Below, piece by piece: positions 25,214 to 35,785 of a stretch of 64,000 nucleotides of DNA. How positions within the stretch are numbered: the stretch's first letter is position 1; the number at the start of each line of letters is the position of its first letter. Under the pieces are notes generated by a model that searched no databases, was not told where the DNA came from, and worked only from the letters and a program-made list of their open reading frames with translations. The stretch comes from VBDM01 sp049802235 (GTDB lineage: Bacteria; Pseudomonadota; Gammaproteobacteria; Burkholderiales; SG8-39), in the NCBI GenBank assembly GCA_049802235.1, contig JBARMB010000085.1, positions 11,999-75,998 of the forward strand. The letters run 5' to 3'. A program made the translations under genes and the position numbers.

Positions 25214-25259
25214 CGGGGGTGAGGCCGCGGGAATGACGATGCAGTGACGGGAGCAGGGA

Positions 25260-26192
25260 ATGGTTAACCTCCACGACATCCGCTACCTGCGCATCGGCAC
25301 GCCGAACCTCGATTCGGCGATCGAGTTCGCGACCAGGATCGTCGGCCTGCAGCTCGCGGCCCGGGAAGGGAAGGCGGCCTACTTCCGCAGCGACAAGGCC
25401 GCGGTGCGCGGCGATACGCGCGACCACACGCTGGTGTATTTCGAGGGCGATCCCTCGGACCACGCGATCGGCTTCGACATCAAGGATCGCGGGGACTTCG
25501 ACCGCGCCGGCGCGGAGCTGGAGAAAGCCGGCCACCCGGTTCACTACGGCACGAAAGAGGAATGCGGGCTGCGCCGCGTGCAGCAGTTCCTCGCCTTCAA
25601 GGACCCGAGCGGCAACCGCATCGAGATCGTGGTGCGGCCGCACCACACGGGGCAGCGCTATTATCCGGCGCGCGACGCCGGTATCACGCATTTCAGCCAC
25701 ATCGGGCTGCGGACCTCGAACGCGCCGCGCGACGAGGCGTTCTGGACGCGCCTGCTCAACGCGCGGGTGTCCGACTGGATCGGCGATGCGCCGCTCTTGC
25801 GCGTGAACACCATCCATCACACGCTGGCGCTGTTTCCTTCGCCTCGTCCCGGCGTGCAGCACATCAACCACCAGGTCGAGGACTTCGACGACGTGATGCG
25901 CTCGTACTATTTCCTGCGCGAGAAGGGCGTGAAGATCGTGTTCGGTCCCGGCCGGCATCCGTCCTCGTCGGCCTGCTTCCTCTACTTCGAGGGGCCGGAC
26001 GGGATGGTGTACGAGTATTCGGTGGGCGTGAAGCACATCCAGCCCGAGGAAGAGGCGAGCTACCGGCCGCGGCAGTTTCCGTTTGCGCCGGAGTCGTTCT
26101 GCATGTGGGGTTCGCTGCCGGACATTCCGGAGTTCCGCGACGACGAGAGGAACGACGGCAGGAAGAAGACGCCGCTGAAAACGCCGGCGTGA
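25260..26192 (+). CDS. Type I extradiol ring-cleavage dioxygenase (VOC fold)
   Basis: 310 residues, two vicinal-oxygen-chelate domains as in 2,3-dihydroxybiphenyl/catechol 2,3-dioxygenases. Predicted Fe(II) ligands are His in THFSHIGL, His in VQHINHQVED and Glu in GMVYEYSVG. It would cleave a catecholic ring next to the hydroxyls. The ATG at 25260 follows GGGAG and GCAGGGA. The downstream flavin reductase and carboxymuconolactone-decarboxylase-like genes suggest a short aromatic module. The precise catechol is not evident. Confidence 0.87.
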   Translation: MVNLHDIRYLRIGTPNLDSAIEFATRIVGLQLAAREGKAAYFRSDKAAVRGDTRDHTLVYFEGDPSDHAIGFDIKDRGDFDRAGAELEKAGHPVHYGTKEECGLRRVQQFLAFKDPSGNRIEIVVRPHHTGQRYYPARDAGITHFSHIGLRTSNAPRDEAFWTRLLNARVSDWIGDAPLLRVNTIHHTLALFPSPRPGVQHINHQVEDFDDVMRSYYFLREKGVKIVFGPGRHPSSSACFLYFEGPDGMVYEYSVGVKHIQPEEEASYRPRQFPFAPESFCMWGSLPDIPEFRDDERNDGRKKTPLKTPA

Positions 26193-26243
26193 CGCGGGTC
26201 CTGGAAAACCTCCGCGCCGAACTGTAATACAATTCCGCCCCGG

Positions 26244-26270
26244 GGCGGCGCGGTGTGCGCCGCCTTCTTT
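26244..26270 (+). terminator. Probable Rho-independent terminator after the dioxygenase
   Basis: Stem GGCGGCGC (26244-26251), loop GGTGT, stem GCGCCGCC (26257-26264), then TTCTTT. The T run is interrupted, so termination may be partial. Confidence 0.55.
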
Positions 26271-26300
26271 CATCCACCCGCAAAAGAAAGACATCCCACA

Positions 26301-26861
26301 ATGGAATTTCGCGTACTCGGCATCTGCGGCAGCCTGCGGCAGAAGTCCTACAACATGATGGCGCTGACGGTGGTCGGGGAGATGATGCCGGCGGGCATGA
26401 AGCTCGCAATCACCAGCCTCGCCGACCTCCCGATCTACAATTTCGACGTCCAGGAAAAAGGTTTTCCGGCTTCGGTGACGAAGCTGCGCGACGAGATCCT
26501 CGCCGCCGACGCTTTGTATTTCGCCGCGCCGGAATACAACTGGTCGGTATCGGCGCCGCTCAAGAACGCGATTGACTGGATGTCGCGCTTCCAGCCGCAG
26601 CCGTTCGCGAACAAGCCGGCGGCGCTCCTGAGCGCGTCCACCGGACCGGTGGGCGGCGCGAGAGGCCAGTACGACCTGCGGCGTATCCTGGCGGGATTGA
26701 ACGTGCTCTGGCTCGCGAAGCCGGAGATCTTCATCGGCATGGCGCAGGGCAAGTTCAGCCCGGACGGAAAGCTCACCGACGAGACGGCGCGCAAGCTGCT
26801 GGGCGAACAGTTGGCCGCGTTCAAGGACTGGATCGAGCGCATGAAGCGCGCCTTCGCCTAG
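26301..26861 (+). CDS. NADPH-dependent FMN reductase-like flavoprotein
   Basis: 186 residues, flavodoxin-like fold of the ChrR/YieF type. FMN phosphate loop is GICGSLRQKSYNMMAL, and the second flavin loop is APEYNWSVSAPLKNAIDWM. It reduces quinones, flavins or other acceptors. The ATG at 26301 gives the standard length. It may recycle quinones formed from the dioxygenase substrates, or act generally. Confidence 0.9.
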   Translation: MEFRVLGICGSLRQKSYNMMALTVVGEMMPAGMKLAITSLADLPIYNFDVQEKGFPASVTKLRDEILAADALYFAAPEYNWSVSAPLKNAIDWMSRFQPQPFANKPAALLSASTGPVGGARGQYDLRRILAGLNVLWLAKPEIFIGMAQGKFSPDGKLTDETARKLLGEQLAAFKDWIERMKRAFA

Positions 26862-26908
26862 AGCCGGGCAACGAGACGGCAATTATCCGACCGAACGAGG
26901 AGAGTTAC

Positions 26909-27298
26909 ATGTCCAAGGAACTTTGGGAAAAAGGGCTGGCGGTGCGCAAGGAAGTGCTCGGCGCCGAGTACGTCGAGCGCAATATCGCGGCGGCGGACGA
27001 CTTCAGCCAGCCGATGCAGGAGCTGGTGACGCAGTCCTGCTGGGGCTGGCTGTGGGCTCGGCCGCAGATGCCGCGCAAGATGCGCAGTCTTCTGAATCTT
27101 GCCATTCTCTCGGCGCTGAATCGCCCGCACGAGTTCAAGGTGCACGTGAAAGGCGCGCTGAAGAACGGCTGCACCAGGGAGGAGATCCGCGAAGTGCTGC
27201 TGCAGGTCGCGGTGTATTGCGGCATGCCTGCGGGGGTGGAGGCGTTCCGGCTCGCGCGCGAAGCGATGCAGGAACAGGCAGAGACCAAGCGAGCCTGA
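26909..27298 (+). CDS. Carboxymuconolactone decarboxylase family protein (AhpD-like fold)
   Basis: 129 residues, similar to 4-carboxymuconolactone decarboxylase PcaC: VTQSCWGWLWARPQMPRKMR, HEFKVHVKGALKNGCTREEI, EVLLQVAVYCGMPAG. No AhpD-type CxxC is seen, which favours a catabolic role over a redox one. A strong GAGGAG lies upstream of the ATG. No other protocatechuate ortho-pathway genes are nearby, so the substrate could be another lactone. Confidence 0.87.
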   Translation: MSKELWEKGLAVRKEVLGAEYVERNIAAADDFSQPMQELVTQSCWGWLWARPQMPRKMRSLLNLAILSALNRPHEFKVHVKGALKNGCTREEIREVLLQVAVYCGMPAGVEAFRLAREAMQEQAETKRA

Positions 27299-27306
27299 GC
27301 GGCCGT

Positions 27307-27804
27307 TCAGTGCCTGCTTCCGCCCCCGGGGTTGAAGAGAGGGTCTTCAGTCCGTGAAACGGCTCTGACCACCCCGGTGTCCGGATCGAAATGGGCGTTG
27401 AAAAGCTTGTGCCAGACGTTCTTCTCCATAAAGCGCCAGGACCAGACTTCCTCGTTGCGTCTTTCAAAGCGGTCGATCTCTGTTGGCCTGCCAAGCAGCC
27501 GACGCACTTCTTCGCGGGACATCCCGGTTTGCACCTTGAAGAGAAATTCGTCGCTCAGTACCTGGCTGACGTTTCCGACGGTGTGGTCCGGGCCGATCGT
27601 GATCATGTAGGTCTCCGTGCCAAACGGGCCGAGCGGATATTCCCAGGTCTCGGAACCGTCGGCGTTCTTCCAGACCGTGTCGGGTGCGCCCACCCGCGCC
27701 CGGACCTGCTCTTCCGGGCTTCCGGTTGAAATGGCGGAGAAATTCGCGCACGCCGCGAGCAGCGCAGCGAGAACGGGCAGGGCGATCGCACTGCGGAGAA
27801 TCAT
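27307..27804 (-). CDS. Outer-membrane lipoprotein, SmpA/BamE-like
   Basis: 165 residues. The lipoprotein signal (MILRSAIALPVLAALLAAC) has lipobox LAAC and so is lipidated at the cysteine. Two short BamE-like repeats follow (SPEEQVRARVGAPDTVW and MSREEVRRLLGRPTEIDRF), the pattern typical of the small outer membrane protein A family. It faces the preceding plus-strand gene tail to tail. A role in envelope assembly is possible; true BamE is shorter, so this is a paralogue. Confidence 0.82.
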   Translation of the reverse strand: MILRSAIALPVLAALLAACANFSAISTGSPEEQVRARVGAPDTVWKNADGSETWEYPLGPFGTETYMITIGPDHTVGNVSQVLSDEFLFKVQTGMSREEVRRLLGRPTEIDRFERRNEEVWSWRFMEKNVWHKLFNAHFDPDTGVVRAVSRTEDPLFNPGGGSRH

Positions 27805-27969
27805 CGGCAGGATGCCTGGTTCACCTTGATGACGCACGATCCGCAACTTCAAGCATTCAGTAAACTTCGCCCCGCGCAGGAAGCGTTGCAGAAAGCCGGT
27901 CGATAACGGCCGAGCGTTCACGCCACACGGGACCGGGCCTGCTTGCGCTCGTGCGAGGGGCCGCCCGTC

Positions 27970-30693
<2,724 letters not shown>

Positions 30694-30723
30694 GGCCGTC
30701 TCCTGCAGTGTTGTTGATTGTCT

Positions 30724-30790
30724 TTCCCGCGAAAGCGGGAATCCACCATGGTGCCGATCTTGCGGATGTCCGCTCCCCGCTTTCGCGGGG
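30724..30790. repeat. Paired-hairpin dispersed repeat, copy C
   Basis: Stems TTCCCGC-GAAA-GCGGGAA (30724-30741) and CCCCGC-TTTC-GCGGGG (30775-30790), between acnA and prpD. It may act as a processing or partial termination site within the operon. Confidence 0.78.
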
Positions 30791-30823
30791 TCAAGCCTCG
30801 CGGACATGACTATGAGCGGGCGA

Positions 30824-32266
30824 TCAAATCACAAACCTATCGACGAATTCGTTCACCGGCGTCGCCTCCAGGCGCTTCGGGTCCTGGCACAAGTCCAGGA
30901 TCGCCTGGCGCTGCTGCTCCGGAAAACGGCGGGCGAGGTTGGTGCGGAATTTCGCTTCCAGCACCGGGATGCCCTCTTTGCGGCGGCGACGATGCCCCAG
31001 CGGATATTCTACCGCCACCTTGCGGGTCCGGGTTCCGTCCTTGAAGATCACTTGCAGCTGATTCGCGATCGAGCGCTTCTTCGGATCGTGGTAGTCGCGC
31101 GAGTACTGCCGGTTCTCGATGCAGACCATCTTCGCGCGCAGAGCGTCGATCCTCGGGTCGCGGGCGACGTCGTCTTCGTAGTCGGCGGCGGTGAGATTGC
31201 CCTTGATCAGGCCGACGGCGGTCATGTACTGGATGCAGTGATCGCGGTCGGCCGGATTGTGCAGCGGCCCTTTCTTGTCGATGATGCGGAGCGCCGATTC
31301 GTGCGTGACGATCTCGATCTTCTTGATGTCCGCAAGCCGGTCCTTCACCTCGGGATGCAACTGGATCGCCGCTTCGACTGCCGTCTGCGCATGGAACTCG
31401 GCGGGGAAGGAAATCTTGAACAGCACGTTCTCCATGACGTAGGAACCGTAGCGCCGCTGGAACCTGAACGGCTTGCCGCGGAACAATACGTCGTAGAAGC
31501 CCCAGGTCTTCGCCGTGAGGACCGACGGATAGCCCATCTCGCCGGTCTTCGCGATCAGGGCGAGGCGCACCGCGCGGCTGGTGGCATCGCCCGCGGCCCA
31601 GGACTTGCGCGAGCCGGTATTGGGAGTGTGGCGGTAGGTCCGCAGGCTCTGGCCATCGACCCACGCCTGCGACACGGCGTTGATGGTTTGATCGCGCGCG
31701 AGGCCGAGCAGCTGCGCCACCACCGCGGTCGAGGCGACTTTCACCAGCACCACGTGATCGAGGCCAACGCGATTGAAGCTGTTCTCCAGCGCGATGACGC
31801 CCTGAATCTCGTGTGCCTTGATCATGGCGGTGAGCACGTCGCGCATCGCCAGCGGCTTTCCGCCCTGCGCCAAAGCGCTGCGCGACAGCCAGTCGGCGGT
31901 GGCGAGAATGCCGCCGAGATTATCCGACGGGTGGCCCCACTCGGCGGCGAGCCAGGTGTCGTTGAAGTCGAGCCAGCGGATCATGGCGCCGATGTTGAAC
32001 GCCGCCTGCACCGGGTCGAGCTGGAACTGCGTGCCCGGGACCCTGGCGCCGTTCGGCACCACGGTGCCCGGGACGACCGGCCCGAGCAGCTTGGCGCAGG
32101 CGGGATATTCGAGCGCCTCCAGTCCGCAGCCGAGCGTATCCATCAGGCAAAGCCGCGCGGTGTTGTAGGCTTCGGCGCTTTTGATCGCGTATTTGCCGAC
32201 GTAGTCGGCAATGTCGACCAGCACCTTGTCGGGTTTGGGGCGGACGTTGGAAATGTTGCCGGACAT
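30824..32266 (-). CDS. prpD: 2-methylcitrate dehydratase PrpD (MmgE/PrpD family)
   Basis: 480 residues, typical PrpD length. Dehydrates 2-methylcitrate to 2-methyl-cis-aconitate in propionyl-CoA oxidation. Landmarks are LMDTLGCGLEALEYPAC, WLDFNDTWLAAEWGHPSDNL, and RFQRRYGSYVMENVLFKISF. The ribosome binding site is poor (an A-run before the ATG at 32266), so translation may be modest. Sits between prpC and acnA. Confidence 0.95.
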   Translation of the reverse strand: MSGNISNVRPKPDKVLVDIADYVGKYAIKSAEAYNTARLCLMDTLGCGLEALEYPACAKLLGPVVPGTVVPNGARVPGTQFQLDPVQAAFNIGAMIRWLDFNDTWLAAEWGHPSDNLGGILATADWLSRSALAQGGKPLAMRDVLTAMIKAHEIQGVIALENSFNRVGLDHVVLVKVASTAVVAQLLGLARDQTINAVSQAWVDGQSLRTYRHTPNTGSRKSWAAGDATSRAVRLALIAKTGEMGYPSVLTAKTWGFYDVLFRGKPFRFQRRYGSYVMENVLFKISFPAEFHAQTAVEAAIQLHPEVKDRLADIKKIEIVTHESALRIIDKKGPLHNPADRDHCIQYMTAVGLIKGNLTAADYEDDVARDPRIDALRAKMVCIENRQYSRDYHDPKKRSIANQLQVIFKDGTRTRKVAVEYPLGHRRRRKEGIPVLEAKFRTNLARRFPEQQRQAILDLCQDPKRLEATPVNEFVDRFVI

Positions 32267-32294
32267 GGATTTTTTTTCGCGTGCGGAGCCGGCG

Positions 32295-32696
32295 CTAAGG
32301 CGCGGGCTGCGGGGGGAGGCGAAGGCAGCGGTAGGTGCCTTCCTTGCCGCCCGTCCGGCGGAGGTCCATGGCGGCTGTCTTCGATTTTCCGGTGCCCCCG
32401 GGGCGAATCAGGAAGGCTTGTCCCTGCGCCGGCGTCACTTTCCACCAGCCGTCCTGATCGGGTGTGATGTTTGACCGGCCGTAGACCTCGCGGGCGAAGC
32501 CGTCGACATCGGCGACGACCGGCTGGTCCGGATCCTTTGTTTCGGCTGCGCCGACAAAAAGTATGGGCGGCTTCCTGTTGTACTCGACGCCCGGCAGGCG
32601 GCATTCCCAGGTGCCGGCGATCTCGTCGAGGGGGGCGGCGACGGCCGGGCCCGTGATGCAAAGTGCGGCCAACAAGGTGGACGAGAGAATTTTCAT
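32295..32696 (-). CDS. Small secreted protein of unknown function in the prp operon
   Basis: 133 residues. Signal peptide MKILSSTLLAALCITGPAVA, then a soluble domain with two cysteines (TWECRLPG and TYRCLRLP) that could form a disulfide. A strong AGGAGG precedes the ATG at 32696. I do not recognise the family. It lies between prpC and prpD with 26-28-base gaps, so it is co-transcribed with cytoplasmic methylcitrate enzymes although it should be periplasmic. A sensor, binding or chaperone role is open. Confidence 0.75.
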   Translation of the reverse strand: MKILSSTLLAALCITGPAVAAPLDEIAGTWECRLPGVEYNRKPPILFVGAAETKDPDQPVVADVDGFAREVYGRSNITPDQDGWWKVTPAQGQAFLIRPGGTGKSKTAAMDLRRTGGKEGTYRCLRLPPQPAP

Positions 32697-32722
32697 GGGG
32701 TTGCCTCCTGAAAAAAGCGAGT

Positions 32723-33874
32723 TTACCTTCGGTCTTTGAGCGGCGCCCACTTGCGGTTCTCGGGCCCGGTGTAATTGGCGCTCGGGCGGATGATCTTGCC
32801 GTCGATTCTCTGCTCGATGATGTGCGCCGACCAGCCGGAGGTGCGCGAGATGACGAAGATCGGCGTGAACATCGCCGTCGGCACACCCAGCATATGGTAC
32901 GACACGGCGCTGAACCAGTCGAGGTTGGGGAACATTTTCTTCTCACGCCCCATCACCTGTTCGAGGCGCTCGGCGATGTCGAACAGCTTCATGTCGTTCG
33001 CCTCCGCCGACAGCCGGCGCGCCACTTCCTTGATCACCTTGTTGCGCGGGTCGCCGGTGGTGTAGACCGGGTGGCCGAAGCCGATGACGATCTCCTTGTT
33101 CTGCACCCGCCGCACGATGTCGGCCTCCGCCGCGCCGGGATCGTCGTAGCGCGACTGCACCTCGAAGGCGACTTCATTCGCGCCGCCGTGCTTGGGGCCG
33201 CGCAGCGCGCCGATGCCGCCGCAGATCGCCGAGTAGAGATCCGATCCGGTGCCCGCGACCACGCGGCAGGCGAAGGTCGAGGCGTTGAATTCGTGCTCGG
33301 CATAGAGGATGAGCGAGGTGTGCATCGCCCGCACCCACATCTGCGACGCAGGCTTGCCGTGCAGCAGATGCAGAAAATGCCCGCCGATCGAGTCGTCGTC
33401 GGTCTCGACCTCGATGCGCCGGCCATTGTGGCTGTAGTGATGCCAGTAGAGAAGCATCGAGCCGAGCGACGCCATGAGGCGGTCGGCGATGTGGCGCCCG
33501 CCGGACACGTTGTGGTCGTCCTTCTCCGGCAGCACCGTGCCGAGCACCGACACGCCGGTGCGCATCACGTCCATCGGATGGGCGGAGGCGGGCACGCACT
33601 CGAGCGCGGCTTTTACCGCGGCGGGAAGCCCGCGCAGCGCTTTCAGTTTTGTCTTGTAGCCCGCGAGTTCCGCCGCGTTGGGCAGCTTTTCGTGCACCAG
33701 CAGGTAGGCGATCTCCTCGAACTCGGCCTCATCGGCGAAATCGAGGATGTCGTAGCCGCGATAGTGCAGGTCGTTGCCGCTGCGGCCGACGGTGCACAGC
33801 GCCGTGTTGCCGGCGGTGACGCCGGAGAGGGCGACCGATTTTTTCGGCTTCGCGGTGACGGCGGCTTCGCTCAT
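32723..33874 (-). CDS. prpC: 2-methylcitrate synthase PrpC
   Basis: 383 residues, the short citrate-synthase type. Condenses propionyl-CoA with oxaloacetate. Catalytic His and surroundings are AEHEFNASTFACRVVAGTG and GFGHPVYTTGDPRN, with the late Asp in the DWFSAVSYHMLGVP region. Strong AAGGAGAAAA before the ATG at 33874, which overlaps the prpB stop (ATGA). Distinct from the longer GltA at 41850-43145. Confidence 0.95.
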   Translation of the reverse strand: MSEAAVTAKPKKSVALSGVTAGNTALCTVGRSGNDLHYRGYDILDFADEAEFEEIAYLLVHEKLPNAAELAGYKTKLKALRGLPAAVKAALECVPASAHPMDVMRTGVSVLGTVLPEKDDHNVSGGRHIADRLMASLGSMLLYWHHYSHNGRRIEVETDDDSIGGHFLHLLHGKPASQMWVRAMHTSLILYAEHEFNASTFACRVVAGTGSDLYSAICGGIGALRGPKHGGANEVAFEVQSRYDDPGAAEADIVRRVQNKEIVIGFGHPVYTTGDPRNKVIKEVARRLSAEANDMKLFDIAERLEQVMGREKKMFPNLDWFSAVSYHMLGVPTAMFTPIFVISRTSGWSAHIIEQRIDGKIIRPSANYTGPENRKWAPLKDRR

Positions 33875-34761
33875 TTTGTTTTCTCCTTGGCGAAAAGCTG
33901 GTCGAGCTTCTTCTCGTAGGAATGGTAGTCCAGGAAATCGTAGAGATCGGCGCGGGTCTGCATCAGATCGACGACGTTCTTCTGCGTGCCTTCATTGCGG
34001 ATGGCATTGTAGACCTTGAGCGCGGCGGCGTTCATGGCGCGGAACGCGGACAGCGGATAGAGCGCGATGGCGACATCGGCCGAGCGCAACTCCTCCAGCG
34101 TGAACAGCGGCGTCGCGCCGAACTCGGTGATGTTGGCGAGGATCGGCACTTTCACCGCGTCGGCGAATTTCCGGTACATGGAAAGCCCGGTCACCGCTTC
34201 CGGAAAGATGGCGTCGGCACCCGCCTCGACGCAGGCGACGGCGCGCTCGATGGCGCGCTCCAGGCCTTCCCCCGCCAGCGCGTCGGTGCGCGCCATGACG
34301 ACGAAGTCCGGATCGGTCTTCGCGTCCACCGCCGCCTTGATGCGGTCGACCATCTCCTGCTGCGACACCAGCTCCTTGCCGGGACGATGGCCGCAGCGCT
34401 TGGCGCCGACCTGGTCCTCGATGTGCATCGCCGCGGCGCCGGACTTGATCAGCGATTTCACCGTGCGGGCGACGTTGAAGGCGCTGGCGCCGAAGCCGGT
34501 ATCGACGTCCACCAGCAGCGGCAGCGGGCACACGTCGGTGATGCGGCGGATGTCGGTGAGCACGTCGTCGAGGTTCGATATGCCGAGATCCGGCAGGCCG
34601 AGCGAGCCGGCGGCGACGCCGCCGCCGGAGAGATAAATCGATCGGTAGCCGGTGCGCTCGGCAAGCCGCGCATGATAGGCGTTGATGACGCCCACGCACT
34701 GCAGCGGTTTTTCGGCTTTCATGGCGGCGCGGAATTTCGCGCCCGGAGATAGCGTGCTCAT
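33871..34761 (-). CDS. prpB: 2-methylisocitrate lyase PrpB
   Basis: 296 residues. Cleaves 2-methylisocitrate to pyruvate and succinate. PEP-mutase/isocitrate-lyase fold with LPLLVDVDTGFG, IEDQVGAKRCGHRPGKEL (catalytic cysteine in the KRCGH motif) and FPEAVTGLSMYRKFA. The ATG at 34761 follows GAGGTCACG. Coupled to prpC by overlap. Confidence 0.96.
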   Translation of the reverse strand: MSTLSPGAKFRAAMKAEKPLQCVGVINAYHARLAERTGYRSIYLSGGGVAAGSLGLPDLGISNLDDVLTDIRRITDVCPLPLLVDVDTGFGASAFNVARTVKSLIKSGAAAMHIEDQVGAKRCGHRPGKELVSQQEMVDRIKAAVDAKTDPDFVVMARTDALAGEGLERAIERAVACVEAGADAIFPEAVTGLSMYRKFADAVKVPILANITEFGATPLFTLEELRSADVAIALYPLSAFRAMNAAALKVYNAIRNEGTQKNVVDLMQTRADLYDFLDYHSYEKKLDQLFAKEKTK

Positions 34762-34795
34762 CGTGACCTCTTCATCCAGTTCCCTTTTACCGCGT

Positions 34796-35785
34796 TCAAA
34801 AAAAAGCCTTCGCTGCCTCTTCGGGAATCGAGACACCGGTCACGCGCGCCTTCTGCAGCACTTCCCAATAATAGCGGTAGGTGGCGCGGTCGTGCAGCTC
34901 GGCGGCGTACTGGATCGGGCCCCAGTCGGCCTTTTGCGCCGCGAGCAGGATATTGGCGCCGTCCCGCACCTCGGAGTAGTCCGGCTTCATCGCGTCGACG
35001 ATCGGCCGGATCTGCGTCGGGTAGATGCTCCACATGCGCAGGAAGCCGAATTCGTGCCGCGCGCGCCGGGCATCCTCGTAGGTGACCTCGGTGTTCTTCA
35101 GGTCGAGCGTGACGTTGTGGGCCGGCACGATGCCGTTGGCGAGCGCCGCCGCGACGACCTCGCTCTTGGCGCGAGCGAGGAGCTGGTGCTCGAACTGCCC
35201 GGGCGATCGCATCGCCGAGGCGGGAATCGCGCCGTGGTGCCCGGAGACGAAATCCATCAAGCCGAAGTCGAGCACCTGCAGCCAGGGCAGGGCGGCGATC
35301 TCGAACGCTTGCTTGAGCGCGCCGTGGGTCTCGATCAGCGCGTGGACGGGGATTTCGCGCCGGATGCGATGGTGCGCGGCCACCTGCTGGATATGGATGA
35401 TCATCTCGGCGACCTGGGCGGCGGCGGTCGGCTTGGGGAGGGTGATGTAGGCGAGCCGCTCGCCCGCGCCGCTTACCAGGATGTCGAGGTCCTTTTTCCA
35501 GTGCGGATGGGTGAAATCATGGATGCGCACGCCGGCCTGCCGGTGCCTGTTCGCCGCGCCGTCGAGCACCCGCACGATCATCTCGGCATGCTCCTGTTCC
35601 TTGCCCGCCGGGGCGCCGTCCTCGCAGTCGCAGGTGATGTCGAAAATCGGGCCGAGCGTGTCCTGCAGTTCGAGCGCCTTCAGGATCAGCTTCTCGCTGC
35701 CGGCAAAATGCTCGCACGAGGGAATGACGGGAAAGGGCTTCTCGCCCTTGAACAGGGCGTCGTTGGGGTGGACCGGCTGGGTCAT
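34796..35785 (-). CDS. Malyl-CoA/beta-methylmalyl-CoA or citramalyl-CoA lyase (HpcH/HpaI/CitE family)
   Basis: 329 residues. TIM-barrel lyase with a Mg site: FDITCDCEDGAPAGKE, VHALIETHGALKQAF and DFGLMDFVSGHHGAI. It cleaves a CoA-linked 3-hydroxy diacid such as malyl-CoA, methylmalyl-CoA or citramalyl-CoA. Its ATG overlaps the stop of the mesaconyl-CoA-hydratase-like gene, which would make exactly such a substrate. CitE-like genes near mdh are common in betaproteobacteria, so the true role may be peripheral to the TCA cycle. Confidence 0.85.
   Translation of the reverse strand: MTQPVHPNDALFKGEKPFPVIPSCEHFAGSEKLILKALELQDTLGPIFDITCDCEDGAPAGKEQEHAEMIVRVLDGAANRHRQAGVRIHDFTHPHWKKDLDILVSGAGERLAYITLPKPTAAAQVAEMIIHIQQVAAHHRIRREIPVHALIETHGALKQAFEIAALPWLQVLDFGLMDFVSGHHGAIPASAMRSPGQFEHQLLARAKSEVVAAALANGIVPAHNVTLDLKNTEVTYEDARRARHEFGFLRMWSIYPTQIRPIVDAMKPDYSEVRDGANILLAAQKADWGPIQYAAELHDRATYRYYWEVLQKARVTGVSIPEEAAKAFF

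Noticed and set aside
30694..30807. Upstream extension of AcnA
   Set aside because: The extra codons translate repeat copy C. The ATG at 30693 with CAGGAGACGG matches the family start.
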